From: Hippasteria phrygiana
Taxonomy: Eukaryota; Echinodermata; Asteroidea; Valvatida; Goniasteridae
Length of the DNA stretch: 64,000 nucleotides
Assembly (NCBI GenBank): GCA_037893225.1
Contig: JAZGUH010000947.1
Coordinates: forward strand, 186,001-250,000
Direction: 5' to 3'
Both the position numbers and the translations under genes were made by a program. The first letter of the stretch is position 1. Every line of letters starts with the position of its first letter. This document shows, piece by piece, positions 21,118 through 33,217 of this stretch. Under the pieces are notes generated by a model. It made no database searches, was not told where the DNA came from, and saw only the letters and a list, made by a program, of their open reading frames with translations.

Positions 21118-22290
21118 CTGAACGGTTTCTGATATGGCAGCAAAACTTTGCTCGGGAAATATCTGGAACTTTTAGCACAACAGACCAATAGCATTGGTGA
21201 ATAAAATATTTCCTTAAGCAAAACCAAATGTAGTAGTTATAAGTTAGGAATACGTTTTTGTGACCAAATAAGCAAGACGATGTAACACAGACTGTGATTG
21301 GCCTGTTGTGACTTTAACAAAACATGTGATTGGCTTGTAGCTATCATCACTAACACATTGCTTGTAGACAGATTCAGTCTAAAGAATTGCCTTTGTTGAA
21401 ATCATCAAGTGACGAATTTATGTGAAACTGAAATACTAGTGGTCGGTATGTGGGGTGGATTAAACAGTTATCAGAACTGACTTTGTTTAAGTTTAGTAAA
21501 TTTGCACAATGGTACACATTTGTTGTTGAGAAAATGTGAAATGCTTTTAACCGAATTTTGTTTGCAGTGTGACCAGATCAGTATGAGCTTCTGTTTGTGC
21601 TCAAAAGATTGATGTAGCGCCCTCTGCTGTTTGGATAGTGCCATTGTAATAGCTAAATACCAAAAACAGTGTTTTCATATTTGGAAATTTTAACACGAAA
21701 GTTTGGTCATTGTGACTAGAAAGTAAGTCAAACTTAAATAACAGCCTGATTGGGAAGATAAAAAGTTGAGTCTTCCATGTGCACTGTTTTTTTTTTCCAA
21801 AAATATTCTGCAACTGAAAAGGGTATTGATGGGTTTTGAATTGTGAGTAATGTACTAGAACACATGAAATTGATACAAGAAATATTCAATTGACTTTTGC
21901 TGTTGACTTTATGATATTTTAATTGCACAATGTATTGATTGTATAATTATTTCATAAAACACTCCTAATTTTCACACTCTCAATAGATACATGCACATAC
22001 AGTATGACACGTATCTGTTAATCAAGAGTTAAATTAAGACTACTGTCAGTAAAACCTGGGTTCAGTGTGGTTTAATATTAAACATTTGGGTTGGCTGAAT
22101 CTGTATTTGTGGAAATGTTTGAATACATTTGTGTTATCTCATTGGACAAAATTGCAGGATTTTGAGGTCCGACAGTTGGGGTACAATGTGGATGTTGTGC
22201 ATTACATCCATGTAAGCACCACAAGAATAGTAATGCTGGTGTTTACTTTTAAAAGTAATATAATATAAAATAAAATAAACCCAAAAAGAA
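21118..22290 (+). other. Probable 3' UTR of the modular inhibitor gene
   Basis: AT-rich sequence follows the stop with no further domain exons. Polyadenylation-signal-like AATAAA occurs at about 21200, 22270 (ATAAAATAAAATAAAC) and 22430. The true end is not determinable here. Confidence 0.45.
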
Positions 22291-22739
22291 TTTCAAATGT
22301 GTGTAATGTGTGCAGAGAATGCCCTGAGAATCTGAAATATTTTTAGAAGCTTTCTGTTTTTGATTTGTTGTTATTTTTTTTACATATTAAACAATTATTG
22401 CAAAGAATATTCATCAAATGCCTCCAGAGAATAAATTACTTTGTTAGTATTTAGCCCTTTTTATTCTTATGATGGAGATATTTTTTACGATTAGGCCAAG
22501 TAAAAAAAAAAAACATATTTAGCATTAGGGGCTTTTTATTTCTTATTTTCAAGATGGCCGCCATGCATTTTGTTTTTGTCTGACAACCACTAGTTTTTCA
22601 ACTGTTCAAAGTTACAAAAATGAAAGAAACATGTTGGACAAGAGAATTGAACATAGTAAGCTTGCATTTTATTTTCAGATGGATTGGTTGACAGTTTGGG
22701 GGGTTTTCACCTCATTTCCCACTGGTAATTTTTTTTTTT

Positions 22740-23250
22740 TTAAAGGTGGCCCCCCAAAAAGACGACGCTAAACATGTTTTTTTTTTACTTGGCCTTACTG
22801 CATTTTGCACTCGGAACTTCCATAACGCACCCACTAACGTGTATCGACCTCCAAACGTGGACGTCCTATTGTCCCTCTTTTGTTTGTACTTTTTCGGAAG
22901 ACCTCTATATGTTTTGTACACAATCCCAATCGCGGACGTCTGCTGTTTGTTCATGATGTACATGTACACCGAGGACATCCTCCTAATGGCTCTTTTTTTT
23001 ACGCAAACGTTTTTGCATGCCATTTTACAATGGTTTTGTACACATTTTCTATCCGAGGACAGCTTGCCAACCGAGGACCCATTGCTCTCATTTTGTTCTC
23101 TGTCCTCGATGTGCAGCGTGAACGTGCGCTTCCATGTTGGCCTTTATATCTGCTCATCTCAAATTACAGGACTGATTAATTGCCATGGCAGATTTTCCGG
23201 GGGTGGATCCAGAATTTGCAAAAAGAGGAGGGGAAACCTTTCGGGGTAAA
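22740..23250 (+). other. 167-aa open frame of unclear meaning
   Basis: An uninterrupted frame of 167 codons is rich in F, L, C and Y and would look membrane-like. It contains degenerate internal repeats around CCGAGGAC and TTTTGTACACA motifs. It ends in a sequence (GTGGATCCAG) typical of transposon ends. I do not recognise a family and favour a chance frame in repetitive DNA. Confidence 0.25.
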
Positions 23251-23356
23251 GCCGAAATGTTTAGCTTCAATTTCGATGATTCGTTATGTCATAGAGCAAA
23301 GGAGAACAGCTTGCTGTATGATAAAACTGGCTTTCCATAAGCGCGTTATGGTTATA

Positions 23357-23570
23357 CAGTCCGTTTCGTGTCCGTTAGCCTTTTAGAGGTATGGCGGACA
23401 CAATAAGAGGGCGCTATTTGATTTGGGTAAACCTTTTGTGCAATACAAAAGGTTTACCCAAATCAAATAGCGCCCTCCTATTGTGTCCGCCATACCTCTA
23501 AAAGGCTAATTGCGTTTTTAGCCTATAACTTATTACCCATAGAAAAACGCAACGGACACAAAACGGACCG
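23357..23570. mobile_element. Fold-back element with 64-bp near-perfect arms
   Basis: Arm 23376-23439 is the inverse complement of 23445-23508 with one mismatch and a 5-base loop. Outer arms GTCCGTTTCGTGTCCGTT and AACGGACACAAAACGGAC continue the symmetry. They are broken only by a 42-bp insert at 23509-23550 that has its own small inverted repeat. It encodes nothing and would form a long DNA or RNA hairpin. Confidence 0.92.
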
Positions 23571-24284
23571 TGGAAATAAAAGCTGGTGTCGTATGAAAAT
23601 CAGACTCCTGTGAAATCGGACTCCTTTTCCCTGTTATCGGTTAAACCCTTTCACGTGACCGGCACTCTCCGAATCTTCACTTGGGCATGTGCAATAATAC
23701 TGCCGTAACCGATGGGCCTGTATTTTATACAGTGACTGCAAATCACGCAACACGCTGCTAGCTGTGGGTGGGGTGGGATGGGAGAGAGCGCCCCCTTTTT
23801 AAAGCAGCTCCTTTTTCCCAGCAGTATTTCACATAGCATTATCCCAGTTTATGCACACATCCGCGTTGTTTACAAAGATTCAAATGAGGTGCGAATAATC
23901 ATACTCGCAGCAGGAAACGAGGATCCTGAGGTTTGCCATATATTGACTTTTCTTTTCTAGACAAGAATGACTCATGCATATTCATGCTTTAGTAACTTCG
24001 CCCAAGGGCGCAAATAGTCGTCATTCAGACGCGTGGCATGTCTCAAACCCTGACTTTGCTCTGGCTTTGGCTTTGGCTTCGCGTAATTTTAGATCCTAAG
24101 AAATGCCTAGATCAAGGGCACTTTTTGTCCTAAATAAAAATTATACATAAAAGTATTTTGATACCCGAGGCGGAGCCTGTTCATTTTATTCAAGTATTCA
24201 AGTTTCCAGATTGGCAATAGAGCATGGGGATAGCTGGAGACAGAGACAAAGCCAAAGTCGATGCCATCATAAGGTTGCAGCATG

Positions 24285-24562
24285 CAACGGCGGATCCGGT
24301 GGGGGGGGGGGGGGGGCAAAGGGGGCCACCCCCCCCCCCCCCCCCCCAAATATTTTTTTAACTGACCTCGCAAAAAGGCAGCCACTGCGTACACCCACAT
24401 AACAAATAAAACAAAGTAAAAGAAAGGGAAGTAAGAACCCTCCATTTTTTCTGTGATTTGTGCACGGTTTGTTTTTTTACCCCCTTTTTCGGGGAACAAT
24501 TTGTTTTGCCCCACCCCCCCCCCCCCCCCCCCCCAAAGAATTGTGTTCTTGATCCGCCCTTG
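24285..24562. mobile_element. hAT-type MITE with perfect 8-bp target duplication GCAGCATG
   Basis: The left end is CAACGGCGGATCCGG and the right end GATCCGCCCTTG. The 8-bp GCAGCATG is present on both sides (24277-24284 and 24563-24570). The body holds long G and C runs. The CA(A/G)GGCGGATC termini recur singly at about 23199 (GGGTGGATCCAG) and 27806-27817 (GGATCCGCCCCTG). Confidence 0.92.
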
Positions 24563-25029
24563 GCAGCATGTGGTTGTCGTAAACAGATAAAACTTTAAAG
24601 TACCGGATTCGAATCCTGTGGGTTCGCGAATCCTCTGCCCTATTTATATTTCTTTTTCTTGTGCTAACGTGGTGTTGAACAGTGGAAGATTATGATTCAA
24701 GGGAGAAAAGGATGAGAGCTGTTGAAACTCCCATTTACCAAGTACCGCACAGCAACACTCGGAAACAAATACATAGGAAAACAAATATCGCTTATATTCT
24801 CGGGAAGACCACACCGAGTTCTATCGTCTTTTGTTTTACTTATACTCCATTAGGAAAACTTCTCTGTGAAGGGCATAATGGTCGGCCATAATAATCATAA
24901 CTGAACAATGCTTTAAGAAAATACATTTAGATTCTCGACTGATTAGCCTCAATGCTTTGAAAATGAGTATGCTATGACCCTGGCCTATACGTTATTAATT
25001 CTCGTGTTTAATTTGTCTCTGCAGCATCG

Positions 25030-25167
25030 TAGCCTTTAGTCAAGGCGCACGTGGCACCCCGGATGCTTACATTCAACACGAAAAAAGACCAGCTTCGCCA
25101 CTCGCACTGGTCTATTTTTTCGTGTTACCAGCATCCGGGGTGCCACGCGCGCCTTGACTAAAGGCTA
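25030..25167. mobile_element. Fold-back MITE with TAGCCTTTAGTCAAGG ends and 9-bp target duplication
   Basis: The arms TAGCCTTTAGTCAAGGCG ... and their inverse end at 25167. The 9-bp GCAGCATCG is repeated at 25021-25029 and 25168-25176. A 9-bp duplication fits Mutator-like elements. A second member of the family is at about 27073-27185. Confidence 0.9.
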
Positions 25168-25619
25168 GCAGCATCGTAGAACGAAACCCAAGCCTACCAC
25201 TGCAGCAAGAGCTATTGGTCTGTAAGTGTCGGCCTTGGATACACATAAGTTGTGCTTTTCTTTTGTTCATTATAACTGACAATCATTCTTACGCCAATGA
25301 CGAAGCAGAACTATCCATGCATGCCAGGCAATATTGACTCCTGTATTGTGAAGAATACTTGTATAGTGAAGCAACACGGCGCAGGTGGCGTGACGCGTAG
25401 GCTAGGCTATTTTTGAATGTCGCACTTGATATTGATCTATTCAGTATTTGTTCTCCATATGTGGAGCCAGACGTACAATACGCGTCTTCACAGAAATTAT
25501 AGGAATTCGTTCAGACCTGCAACAATTATTGCCTTAAAAAATTGTTTGAAACAGTTCAGGTTTATAAAGAGGAAGTTCAGTGGTGAGAGAAATCTGCGTC
25601 ATTTTTTCATTTTTATGTA

Positions 25620-26221
25620 CATCATGTCCCCAAAAAAGTGTCACTTTAACTATTTCCAAAATAACTACAAAACTATAAGGTAAATTTTGAAAATGTTTGA
25701 TTCTGCAGATACTCCATATCCTGGGCCAAATTCCCTATGAGTTTCATTTAATTTCAGTCGTGCATACTGTACAATGGTCAATTGATCAAGTTCCTTGCCT
25801 TAATGAATTTCAGTGCTGTGTGAAATCCTGCATGTTGTGAAAAGGGCAGCGCGGTTGGGATTGGAATCATTCGCCTGGCTATCAGTCATCATGGCAAGAC
25901 CTCAGTTTTTAATAATGCTGAAGGGCAAATGATTCCAATCCCAAACCATTTCAGCCTTTTTTCACAACATCCACGGGATTTTACACAGCTTACATAACAC
26001 AGCACTGAAATTGATTATGACAAGGAACTTGGTCACAGTGTCCAAAAATGTTGTTGTTATCAATTGATCATTGTGCAGTGATGCATGACTGAAATTAATT
26101 GAGACTGATAGGGATTTAGGCCAAGGATAGGGAGTATCTGCACACTCAAACAATTTCAAAATTGACTTTATGGTTTTGATTTCAGAAATAGTTAGAGTGA
26201 CACTTTTTTGGGGACATACTG
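25620..26221. mobile_element. 602-bp mariner-like inverted-repeat element
   Basis: The arms are several hundred bases long and pair across the whole element, as in TGTCCCCAAAAAAGTGTCAC at the left and its inverse at the right. The interior arms share GATACTCC..., TTCAGTGCTGTGT and CACAACAT motifs. TA lies at 25618-25619 and 26222-26223. The terminal sequence CAGTATGTCCCCAAAAAAGT is Tc1/mariner-like. No transposase is encoded. Confidence 0.85.
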
Positions 26222-26324
26222 TAGATTGCGTATTGCAAAATCAAACAGCAAATTATTTCTGCCATGAAATACCAAAAAAGTGACTTTTTAGAGCTATTTT
26301 ATCAAGTCCCCTCTATCTAGCCCG

Positions 26325-26501
26325 CTGGTGCCATTTGTCTAAAAGTCGTCGCTGCGGGCAGCAAACAATTTGACGTCATAGGACGAACTCCCTTTTGTGT
26401 CTAGCGCTAGCGCTCGGCACAAAAGGGGAGTTCGTAACTTCGTCCTATGACGTCAATTTTTTTGCTGCCCGCAGCGACGACTTTTAGACAAATGGCACCA
26501 G
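26325..26501. mobile_element. Fold-back MITE, CTGGTGCCATTTGTCTAAAA ends
   Basis: The left arm (CTGGTGCCATTTGTC, then GTCGTCGCTGCGGGCAGCAA, then TGACGTCATAGGACGA) is repeated inverted on the right, with a short centre around TAGCGCTAGCGCT. I did not find a clean target duplication. Confidence 0.85.
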
Positions 26502-27072
26502 CAGACTTCTCTCAGCAATCAACATCTTTAAACCGCCTACAGTATTCGGATTTACATTATGGAAGCGATCGAACCTCCTCCAGTAGAAACTATATTGTAC
26601 AATGAAACATATTCAACATAGGCTACAGAAACTTATTGTCATCATGCATACATCATATTTTACGAACTGAAAAGTACTTAATGTACAGAAGAACAGCACA
26701 ATCCCGAATCTCCATATTCAGCATTAATCACAACATTCAAGGAACTTGAAAAAATCCGATTCCGTCAAATTTTGTTTTTATTTGTGACATCACATTATGC
26801 TAATTCGTAGCATAAAAAGGTCAGTGTGAAACGTGATTTATACGGGTAGGCCTCATGCAAAAAAATATTTAATGTAGTGTACACGATTGGTAATCCTCCA
26901 ATTTGTTTTACTGAATTATTACGGAATACCTTACTAGACTGTAAGTTAATAGTAGTCTCAATCATCCTGTGAAATGATGGCACCAGGTGTGCTGTCGTTG
27001 TCAAGAAAAGTGGAAATTTATATCGTTTTCCAACGATTTCCAGCTGGAAATCGTTGGAAAACTTGCCGTGCC

Positions 27073-27185
27073 GCCTTTAGTCAAGGTGCGCGTGGCTACC
27101 GGATGAGTGGCGCGCCCCGGATGCTGGCATTCGGGGCGCGTCACGCGTCCATGGTAGCCACGCGCGCCTTGACTACTAAAGGCTA
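27073..27185. mobile_element. Fold-back MITE related to 25030-25167
   Basis: The ends GCCTTTAGTCAAGGTGCGCG and the inverse CGCGCGCCTTGACTACTAAA match the family at 25030-25167. The centre contains its own hairpin (CGCGCCCCGGATGC and inverse). No clean flanking duplication was seen. Confidence 0.8.
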
Positions 27186-27498
27186 TCATCCGCCCGACGG
27201 TTGAAAACGAGCGCCGTTTTTCTCTCGTTTTTTTCGCCATCCAACAACAACGCAAAACTTTGAACAGGTCAGTGGAACGATATTTCCTATAAAATACTAA
27301 CCCCCAAATCCGCCCATTTCTGAAAATTGCAACAATAACCAATGTACACAACCTTTAAAGCTCTTTGTGCTGTAGGTATACGACAGCTTTGATCAACTGG
27401 AAAGTTAAAGTTAATGGATCTACCAATGAATTCAGGAAGAGACAATAACGGAAAGCAGTACTTAGGTTCAGTGTAGGCCTACGCTATAGTCTCCCTGA

Positions 27499-27500
<2 letters not shown>

Positions 27501-27531
<31 letters not shown>
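27501..27531. repeat. Poly-C tract of 31 bases
   Basis: A pure run of 31 C residues is directly visible. It is the longest of more than a dozen C or G runs in the window. Confidence 0.95.
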
Positions 27532-27532
<1 letters not shown>

Positions 27533-28119
27533 CTGGACACGCGGCCACTGTGTAATTTGTTTTTTATGTTGCTTGTAAGGGCCCTACGCATAAAGTACGG
27601 TAGCAAACCAGAAAAGAAAAGCAAACCCCTATAGGCCTAATTAGGTCTTATTTTGCGTGTACGGTAAGAACAAAACAAAGAGGTTAAATTCCCCACCCGT
27701 TTCGCCTGCGAACATTGTAGTTCGCAGGCGAAACGTTTTGGGAGTCAACTTTTTTAGCAAATGTACAAAAAACAAATGTTGAAACCTCCCCCGCAAACAA
27801 TCCTGGATCCGCCCCTGATGAACGACAGAACGAGAGTCTACTCGTGAATTTCACCCGGAGTGTTGCATGGCGTTCACATGCATGTGTGTCACCGCATGAT
27901 CCTGCAAAGCCGACAATTGTGATAAGAACTGACCCGCCTTAAATGTCATGCCTAATACAGTATACTGTCCCGCTCTTTAACAAATTCGATTTTTCTTCTA
28001 ACTTATTGTTTACGTATAAGCTCTATGTTTTATTTTAACGAATGTTTATTATGGGCGTCTGCAACCCTCCGAAAATGCTTTTTAATTCGTGCTTGCTTTC
28101 GCGTCTCTAAACGCATCTA

Positions 28120-28450
28120 AAAACTGTGTTTAGCCATTAAACACAATCTTGCTATCAGTTTGTAAACATTCGTCAAACAATCCACAACGGATTTTTTCAA
28201 AGTGAACAAAGAAACTGGCAGAAGCGAGATTCGAACCTGCGACCTCCGGGTTACCGTACCGGCGCTAACGTAAACATGTTTAGAAGCTAAACATTATCTG
28301 TCCAATTTCTAAACACCAATGTTCAATAGCTAAACACTAGGCCCCCCCCCCCCTCCCTATCCGTCAAGACGCAAAACATGTTTAGTATGTAAACGTGTTT
28401 ACAAACTGATAGCAAGAAAGTGTTTAGAAATGCTTAATTGCTAAACACTG
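28120..28450. mobile_element. Inverted-repeat element containing a SINE
   Basis: CTTGCTATCAGTTTGTAAAC at about 28149-28168 is inverted at about 28396-28416, with further matching around GTGTTTAG motifs. A minus-strand tRNA-derived SINE (GGTTCGAATC box) lies between, at about 28195-28265. Confidence 0.65.
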
Positions 28451-28995
28451 CTTGCGGTGTAGATAGATCTCTGGTCGCAAACAATTCGACCGTATTTTTA
28501 GCTAACCAAAATTGAGCGGATATTTTTGTTCGGCGTCTCATGATTCAAAAGTGAATAAATCTTGTATTGCTATACAAGAAAAAAAACTGCAGAACTTTAC
28601 TTGAAGTTTGTCTGAGCAGTGCACGTCCGGTGAGAACCACTGAAAAAAGACCGGTAGCCTATTAATGTCAGCTTCCACCAGTATGCTGTCTGAAAAGTTT
28701 TATAAAACGAATCTTGCTTCAAATATTTGTCTTTTTCGACTGATTTGTAACTTCTAAGGCTTTTATGCAGGCCTGAGCAGACATTTCTATAGAGAAGTTT
28801 ATTTGTTTGCTTCTGTCTGTTTCGCGACCACGACGTCACACTCGATAGGCCTATATTTTCACCTTTGTCAAGTTAATTAACACATATCACTTCCTGCTAT
28901 ATAGTACTATAGGCCTACTGTGCTTACAAAAAATGCACGAGGTCATGGCGTACTATACTTTGGCCAGCAATCAACTTGAACTCACCAGTCTTAAA

Positions 28996-29229
28996 TAGAG
29001 GAATCCCACAACGACGAGTTTAGCGCCGATCTGCGCACTTCCGCGTTTGAAAACGAGGATCTTAATGTCACAGTAAACAACTTTATGCTGATCGTGCGCC
29101 TGCGCTTCCTTTTAAGGCATGATTATTGCATGAATGAATGCGCCGAAAAGCGTTGTTTTGTTTGCCACTGACATTCTCGCTTTCAACTCGGAAGTGCGCA
29201 GAAGGGGCTAATGTGAAATTCCTCTATTG
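28996..29229. mobile_element. MITE with AATAGAGGAAT ends
   Basis: AATAGAGGAAT at the left is inverted as ATTCCTCTATT at the right. Inner arms GCGCACTTCCGCGTTTGAAA and CTTTCAACTCGGAAGTGCGC also pair. No coding frame. Confidence 0.8.
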
Positions 29230-29619
29230 CGTACATTACACAAACCCATTCGAAAGAACGTCGAATTAACTCATTCTTCTGGAAAAGCAGCTTTCCTTTG
29301 TGCGTGCGCGGCCCGGGAAGTTGGGGACGGACAATTTACCCGAATGTTTCGCGGTTAATCGTAAGTTTTTAAAATGAATACCTAACCTGCTGCAAACTGC
29401 TGATTTTGGATTGAACTGATATATAGCAAACTTAGCTGGCCTAACGTTCGAACTTAGGCTAAGAAAGTTCTTTCTCAAAGGCAGAAGAATCTTACGTTTC
29501 AGTCACGGTTGAAAGTCCATGAAATTCAACTACTATGCAGGCACGCTCCTAAACTTTCGCAGCCTTAAATAGGCATTTTTTTGGGGGGGGGGGGGGGGGG
29601 GGTGGGGTGGGGTGGGGTG

Positions 29620-30700
29620 GGGGGTCGGAGGTGGGTAGAAATTGTTTTATTGATTTTTTTGTTTTATTTCTGTATGTATTTATTTACGGAGGGGCGGGCT
29701 GGAGCCCGTAGTTTCAGCCATCACGATCGTACGACTCACAGCAAGCATGCGGTCTAAACATTATTGGGCCGAAGTTGAAGTTCAGCTCACTATGCCTACT
29801 GTCGGGATCCCACATTTGTTCCTCCTTCTAAAGCCCATCTGCACATGGCAACTTAACATCGCGTTTCCTGAATCACTAAAAAAGACATCATTTGAGGACA
29901 TCCTATCCATCGCCATTTGTTTCTCAACTCAAAAAGACTTCCGAAAGGAAATTTCAACAGGCCTATCAAGTCACAGGCTTACTACCACTTTGGTCCCGTC
30001 GGTAGTTCAAATTTCGATGATTCAAAACATTTCACAGAGAGAACTAAGGCTGAAATACGAATTTTGACTGACACGTAGGAACCCAGTTTAATTTCTTAAT
30101 TTCTAAACTGAAGGCTTCATGAAATTTCTGATGGTGGGCCTTGGGCCGGCTACTATTTACGCGCCGCCGCATCAGGCAGGTGCCGCCCGGTACCAACCCG
30201 TGGAACATTACCGCCGCGCCAGGCCAAACTTTAGAAAAAACACACAAGTTTAATAGTTAATTCTTCACTTAATTCATGCTGCTTAATTTAGTCTTGAAAA
30301 CATAATTGATTGGGAAGTATTTATTTTGCAATTATCATTCACACAGTTGATTTGTAATAGAGATAACGTTTTTCATCATCACCACAGCGTCACACAACGC
30401 ACAATTCAGTAATAACGTTATGTACCGGGTGATATGGCGCAAGGTCTATTTTTGTCAGAACGTATAGATGTTCCAGTAATTATGTTTCTCCCCCTGCGCT
30501 TCCAAATAATAAATCTGCAATGATGTAAATGCACCTGAAGCAATTTAGTATTTGTCAGTTTGGAGAGAATAGTATAAAGAAATAATTATTCTGTTCTGGA
30601 CAAATAATTAAAAACGTACATTTTCAAAGTAATAAGAATGTTTTTGTATGACTTAATACATTTCAAGTCGAGCACAAAATGGAACAGCCCCAATCGAGAA
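29620..30700. other. Unassigned intergenic stretch
   Basis: It begins after a G-rich tract (29583-29640, GGGGTGGGGTGG). A 106-codon frame at 29747 has no recognisable domain. I see no supported gene or transposon end here. Confidence 0.35.
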
Positions 30701-30739
30701 ATTGACCAATAGGGAAATAGCGCTTAGAGGGGGTCTATC

Positions 30740-31288
30740 AATTGACGCAGCCTAACCCGCCATGCATGTAAATGAAGGCTGCATTTTTTTGTGTGTGTGT
30801 TGTTCGCCGCGACGTACGGCTTACGTACAGTACGCATATATCGCGCAGCAGCCAGGCAATTTACATGTAAAAACATAGCATCACACTTTACACGACGGTG
30901 GATCAATGAAGAAAAGAGTCGCCATTTTAGCCAAGCCTACCACCCGATTTCGCTGCCAGGTCTCGGCCGAAAGCAACCCCGAATTGCAGTTTTCACGCCG
31001 AGAAGGTCGAGGGTTACCCTCGTTTCTTTCGACTTCGGCATTTTGAGACGGGAAAACCTCAAAAAGGGCACGCTGAAGTCGAAAAATAAAAGGGTGTATC
31101 CGCGATTCCGGGTCGGGCCAGACGTGTTTGCAAGAAGGAACGTGGCCCAGCCTGGTCACGTGGTAGTTCTACGCTCTCACGGCTTTTTCTGCGACGTTCA
31201 CCGACTGCACAGGGCCAACTTTCTGCACGCTTTTCGAGAATTGTCTGTAACTTCGGGCCTCGGAAGTTGACTGCCTTTTCCAAGAGAG
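30740..31288 (+). promoter_or_regulatory. CpG-rich region: candidate promoter and noncoding first exon of the KANSL1-like gene
   Basis: CpG and GC content rise sharply here compared with the flanks. The sequence contains a GTCGCCATTTTAG stretch, a YY1-like CCAT core seen in some housekeeping promoters. A good splice donor GAGAG then GTGCGT ends a possible exon at 31288. The next acceptor in the right place is at 33688. The transcription start is not visible, so exon borders are inferred. Confidence 0.45.
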
Positions 31289-31742
31289 GTGCGTTTCATT
31301 GAACCCAGACCTTCAGTTTGTCATTTGTTGCAATGTCAAGTGCATAATGGATGAATTAATTAAATGCCGGTTTTTCGCGGGAAAAAATGTCAGGAAGTTG
31401 TGGTGGTGGTGATTTTGTCACGTGCGGTTTGTAGTGGTTTTGTTGTGATGATCTGACTGACGTGTTTTGAATAGGAATGTGGCCCTATCAAGTTCCAGAA
31501 ACTGTTTATTGGGATGGTCATTGTAGTGCATTTAGCCTTTGCATAATATTTTTGTCATTGTTCCCAGACATGACTAACCCAAAGTAAGTTTTTTGTCATG
31601 TTTGTTTTTGATGTGACATATTCAGTGTTCAACTTTGTTCAGTCATGTCACTTGTCACAATGTCAGTCATGTCAGTGCTTTTGCACCAGTTGATTTCGAC
31701 TGGTTTTGTGGCTGTAGTGTAACTGTTACTGATGACGTTGCC

Positions 31743-31904
31743 ATAGACCATATTGCAAATACCGCCTGGTCGAGACGTCACAAAAAAGACAATGGTCACA
31801 AGGGATTGTGGGAAGGAATTGTGATAGATTTTTGTGCGCGTTTCTTTCCAAAATCCCTAGCCATTGTGACGTCTCATCCAGGCGGTATTTGTGATAAGGT
31901 CTAT
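31743..31904. mobile_element. 162-bp fold-back MITE, ATAGACC ends
   Basis: ATAGACCATATTGCAAATAC and its inverse GTATTTGTGATAAGGTCTAT form the ends. Inner arms include CCGCCTGG and GACGTCACAA with inverse partners. A copy with a damaged right end lies at 54944-55089. It sits in the presumed first intron of the KANSL1-like gene. Confidence 0.85.
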
Positions 31905-32819
31905 AACTATATATTTCATTTCTGTGCTGTATTCTGCTAATAATTGGTTGTGCACAAATTCTGATGTGTCTGTTGGGTGTCGTAAACATATTTGAAATGT
32001 TTTTCTAAACTCTACTCAAAATTAATTTTTTGTTTTGAAGTTTTGTTTTTGGTTTTGGTTTCATTTTGTGGGTGGATTTTTTTTCAACATGCTTGCAGTG
32101 ACAGATCATATGCATTTATTCCCTAGCCATGTAAGATTTGAACATGTATGTGAATAGCCCCTACCATTGCCAATTTTTTTCTGTCAATTTGGCACGTGTT
32201 GGAATCGAATTTTTGTGCACCTTGAACAATGGCAAACAAAATGTCGATGTAAACCTTGTATGATGTGTGCAGTGCTCATTTTCTCTGCATGCTAAACCTC
32301 ACTAAATATGCAGAAAAGAGTCATTCAAATTGTTGAGAAATAGAACTAAGTAATTGACCTTGTCAAACCTGTCACTATACATTGACTCCAGCCACCAAAA
32401 CTTGATTTGTTTCCTTCTGTTAAAAAATGTCATCCTGGCTCTCATAGTGAAATATACTAGTTCCACGGTTGTTTTGATTTCCTATGTTGGATTACTATTA
32501 CTATTAGGAAATGGGTTATAAGTGGCTGGAAGTGCCCAATTCTTCCCAAACGACCATGTTTAGTAACAATTCTTTAACCCTAACAGTCCTGAATCCTCCA
32601 ATTTCAATACGATTTTTCACACGGGTTAGGGTTAATACAAAAGATCATAGAATACAAAATGCATGTACTTTCATGACTGCTTTTGTAGACTGCTTTTGTA
32701 GCAGTCTAGAAGAAAAGTTGTGTTTATAAAGCATATGTTTAGGCTGCTACACGTATTTCAGTAGGTAACAATTTGCTATTACTGCTAGTCTATTCTCCCT
32801 GCAAGCCAAGATGTAGTGT

Positions 32820-33217
32820 AAGGTTTTCACAAACCTTACAGAGAGACACATAGAAACTGCTGTGGAAAATATTTTCCCATTTTTTTTAATGATCCATAAC
32901 TTGTCACAAAATGTTTTGCCACATTTCATATGCCTTATCTTGGTAATGGCTGTATACACGTAGATTAGGTTCAAGTCCTTGAAATGTCACTGGAAAAGGT
33001 GAAATTTTACGAAAATTTCACTTACCAAGACCCAGCCATCACCACTCGGCAGTTTCACATCATTTTTGTCAACCTAACCTACGTGTACATAGCCGTTATC
33101 AAGATGAGGCATATGAAATGTTGTGGCAGAAAATTTTGAGTTATAGATCATTTTAAAAAATGGGAACAAATCATCCACCGAATTTAAATGTCTCTCTGTA
33201 AGGTTTGTGAAAACCTT
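32820..33217. mobile_element. 398-bp fold-back element with hairpin-forming ends
   Basis: The left end AAGGTTTTCACAAACCTTAC and the right end GTAAGGTTTGTGAAAACCTT are inverse copies, and each end is itself a small hairpin. Arms of about 190 bp pair throughout, for example CGTAGATTAGGTT against AACCTAACCTACG. Confidence 0.85.

Noticed and set aside
22746..23249. 167-aa hydrophobic open frame as a membrane protein gene
   Set aside because: No family resemblance, internal degenerate repeats, no splice or promoter context, and it ends in transposon-like sequence.
30791..31283. Overlapping open frames on both strands in the CpG-rich region as coding genes
   Set aside because: GC-rich sequence lacks stop codons by composition. 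No domain or conservation is visible and the frames overlap on opposite strands.
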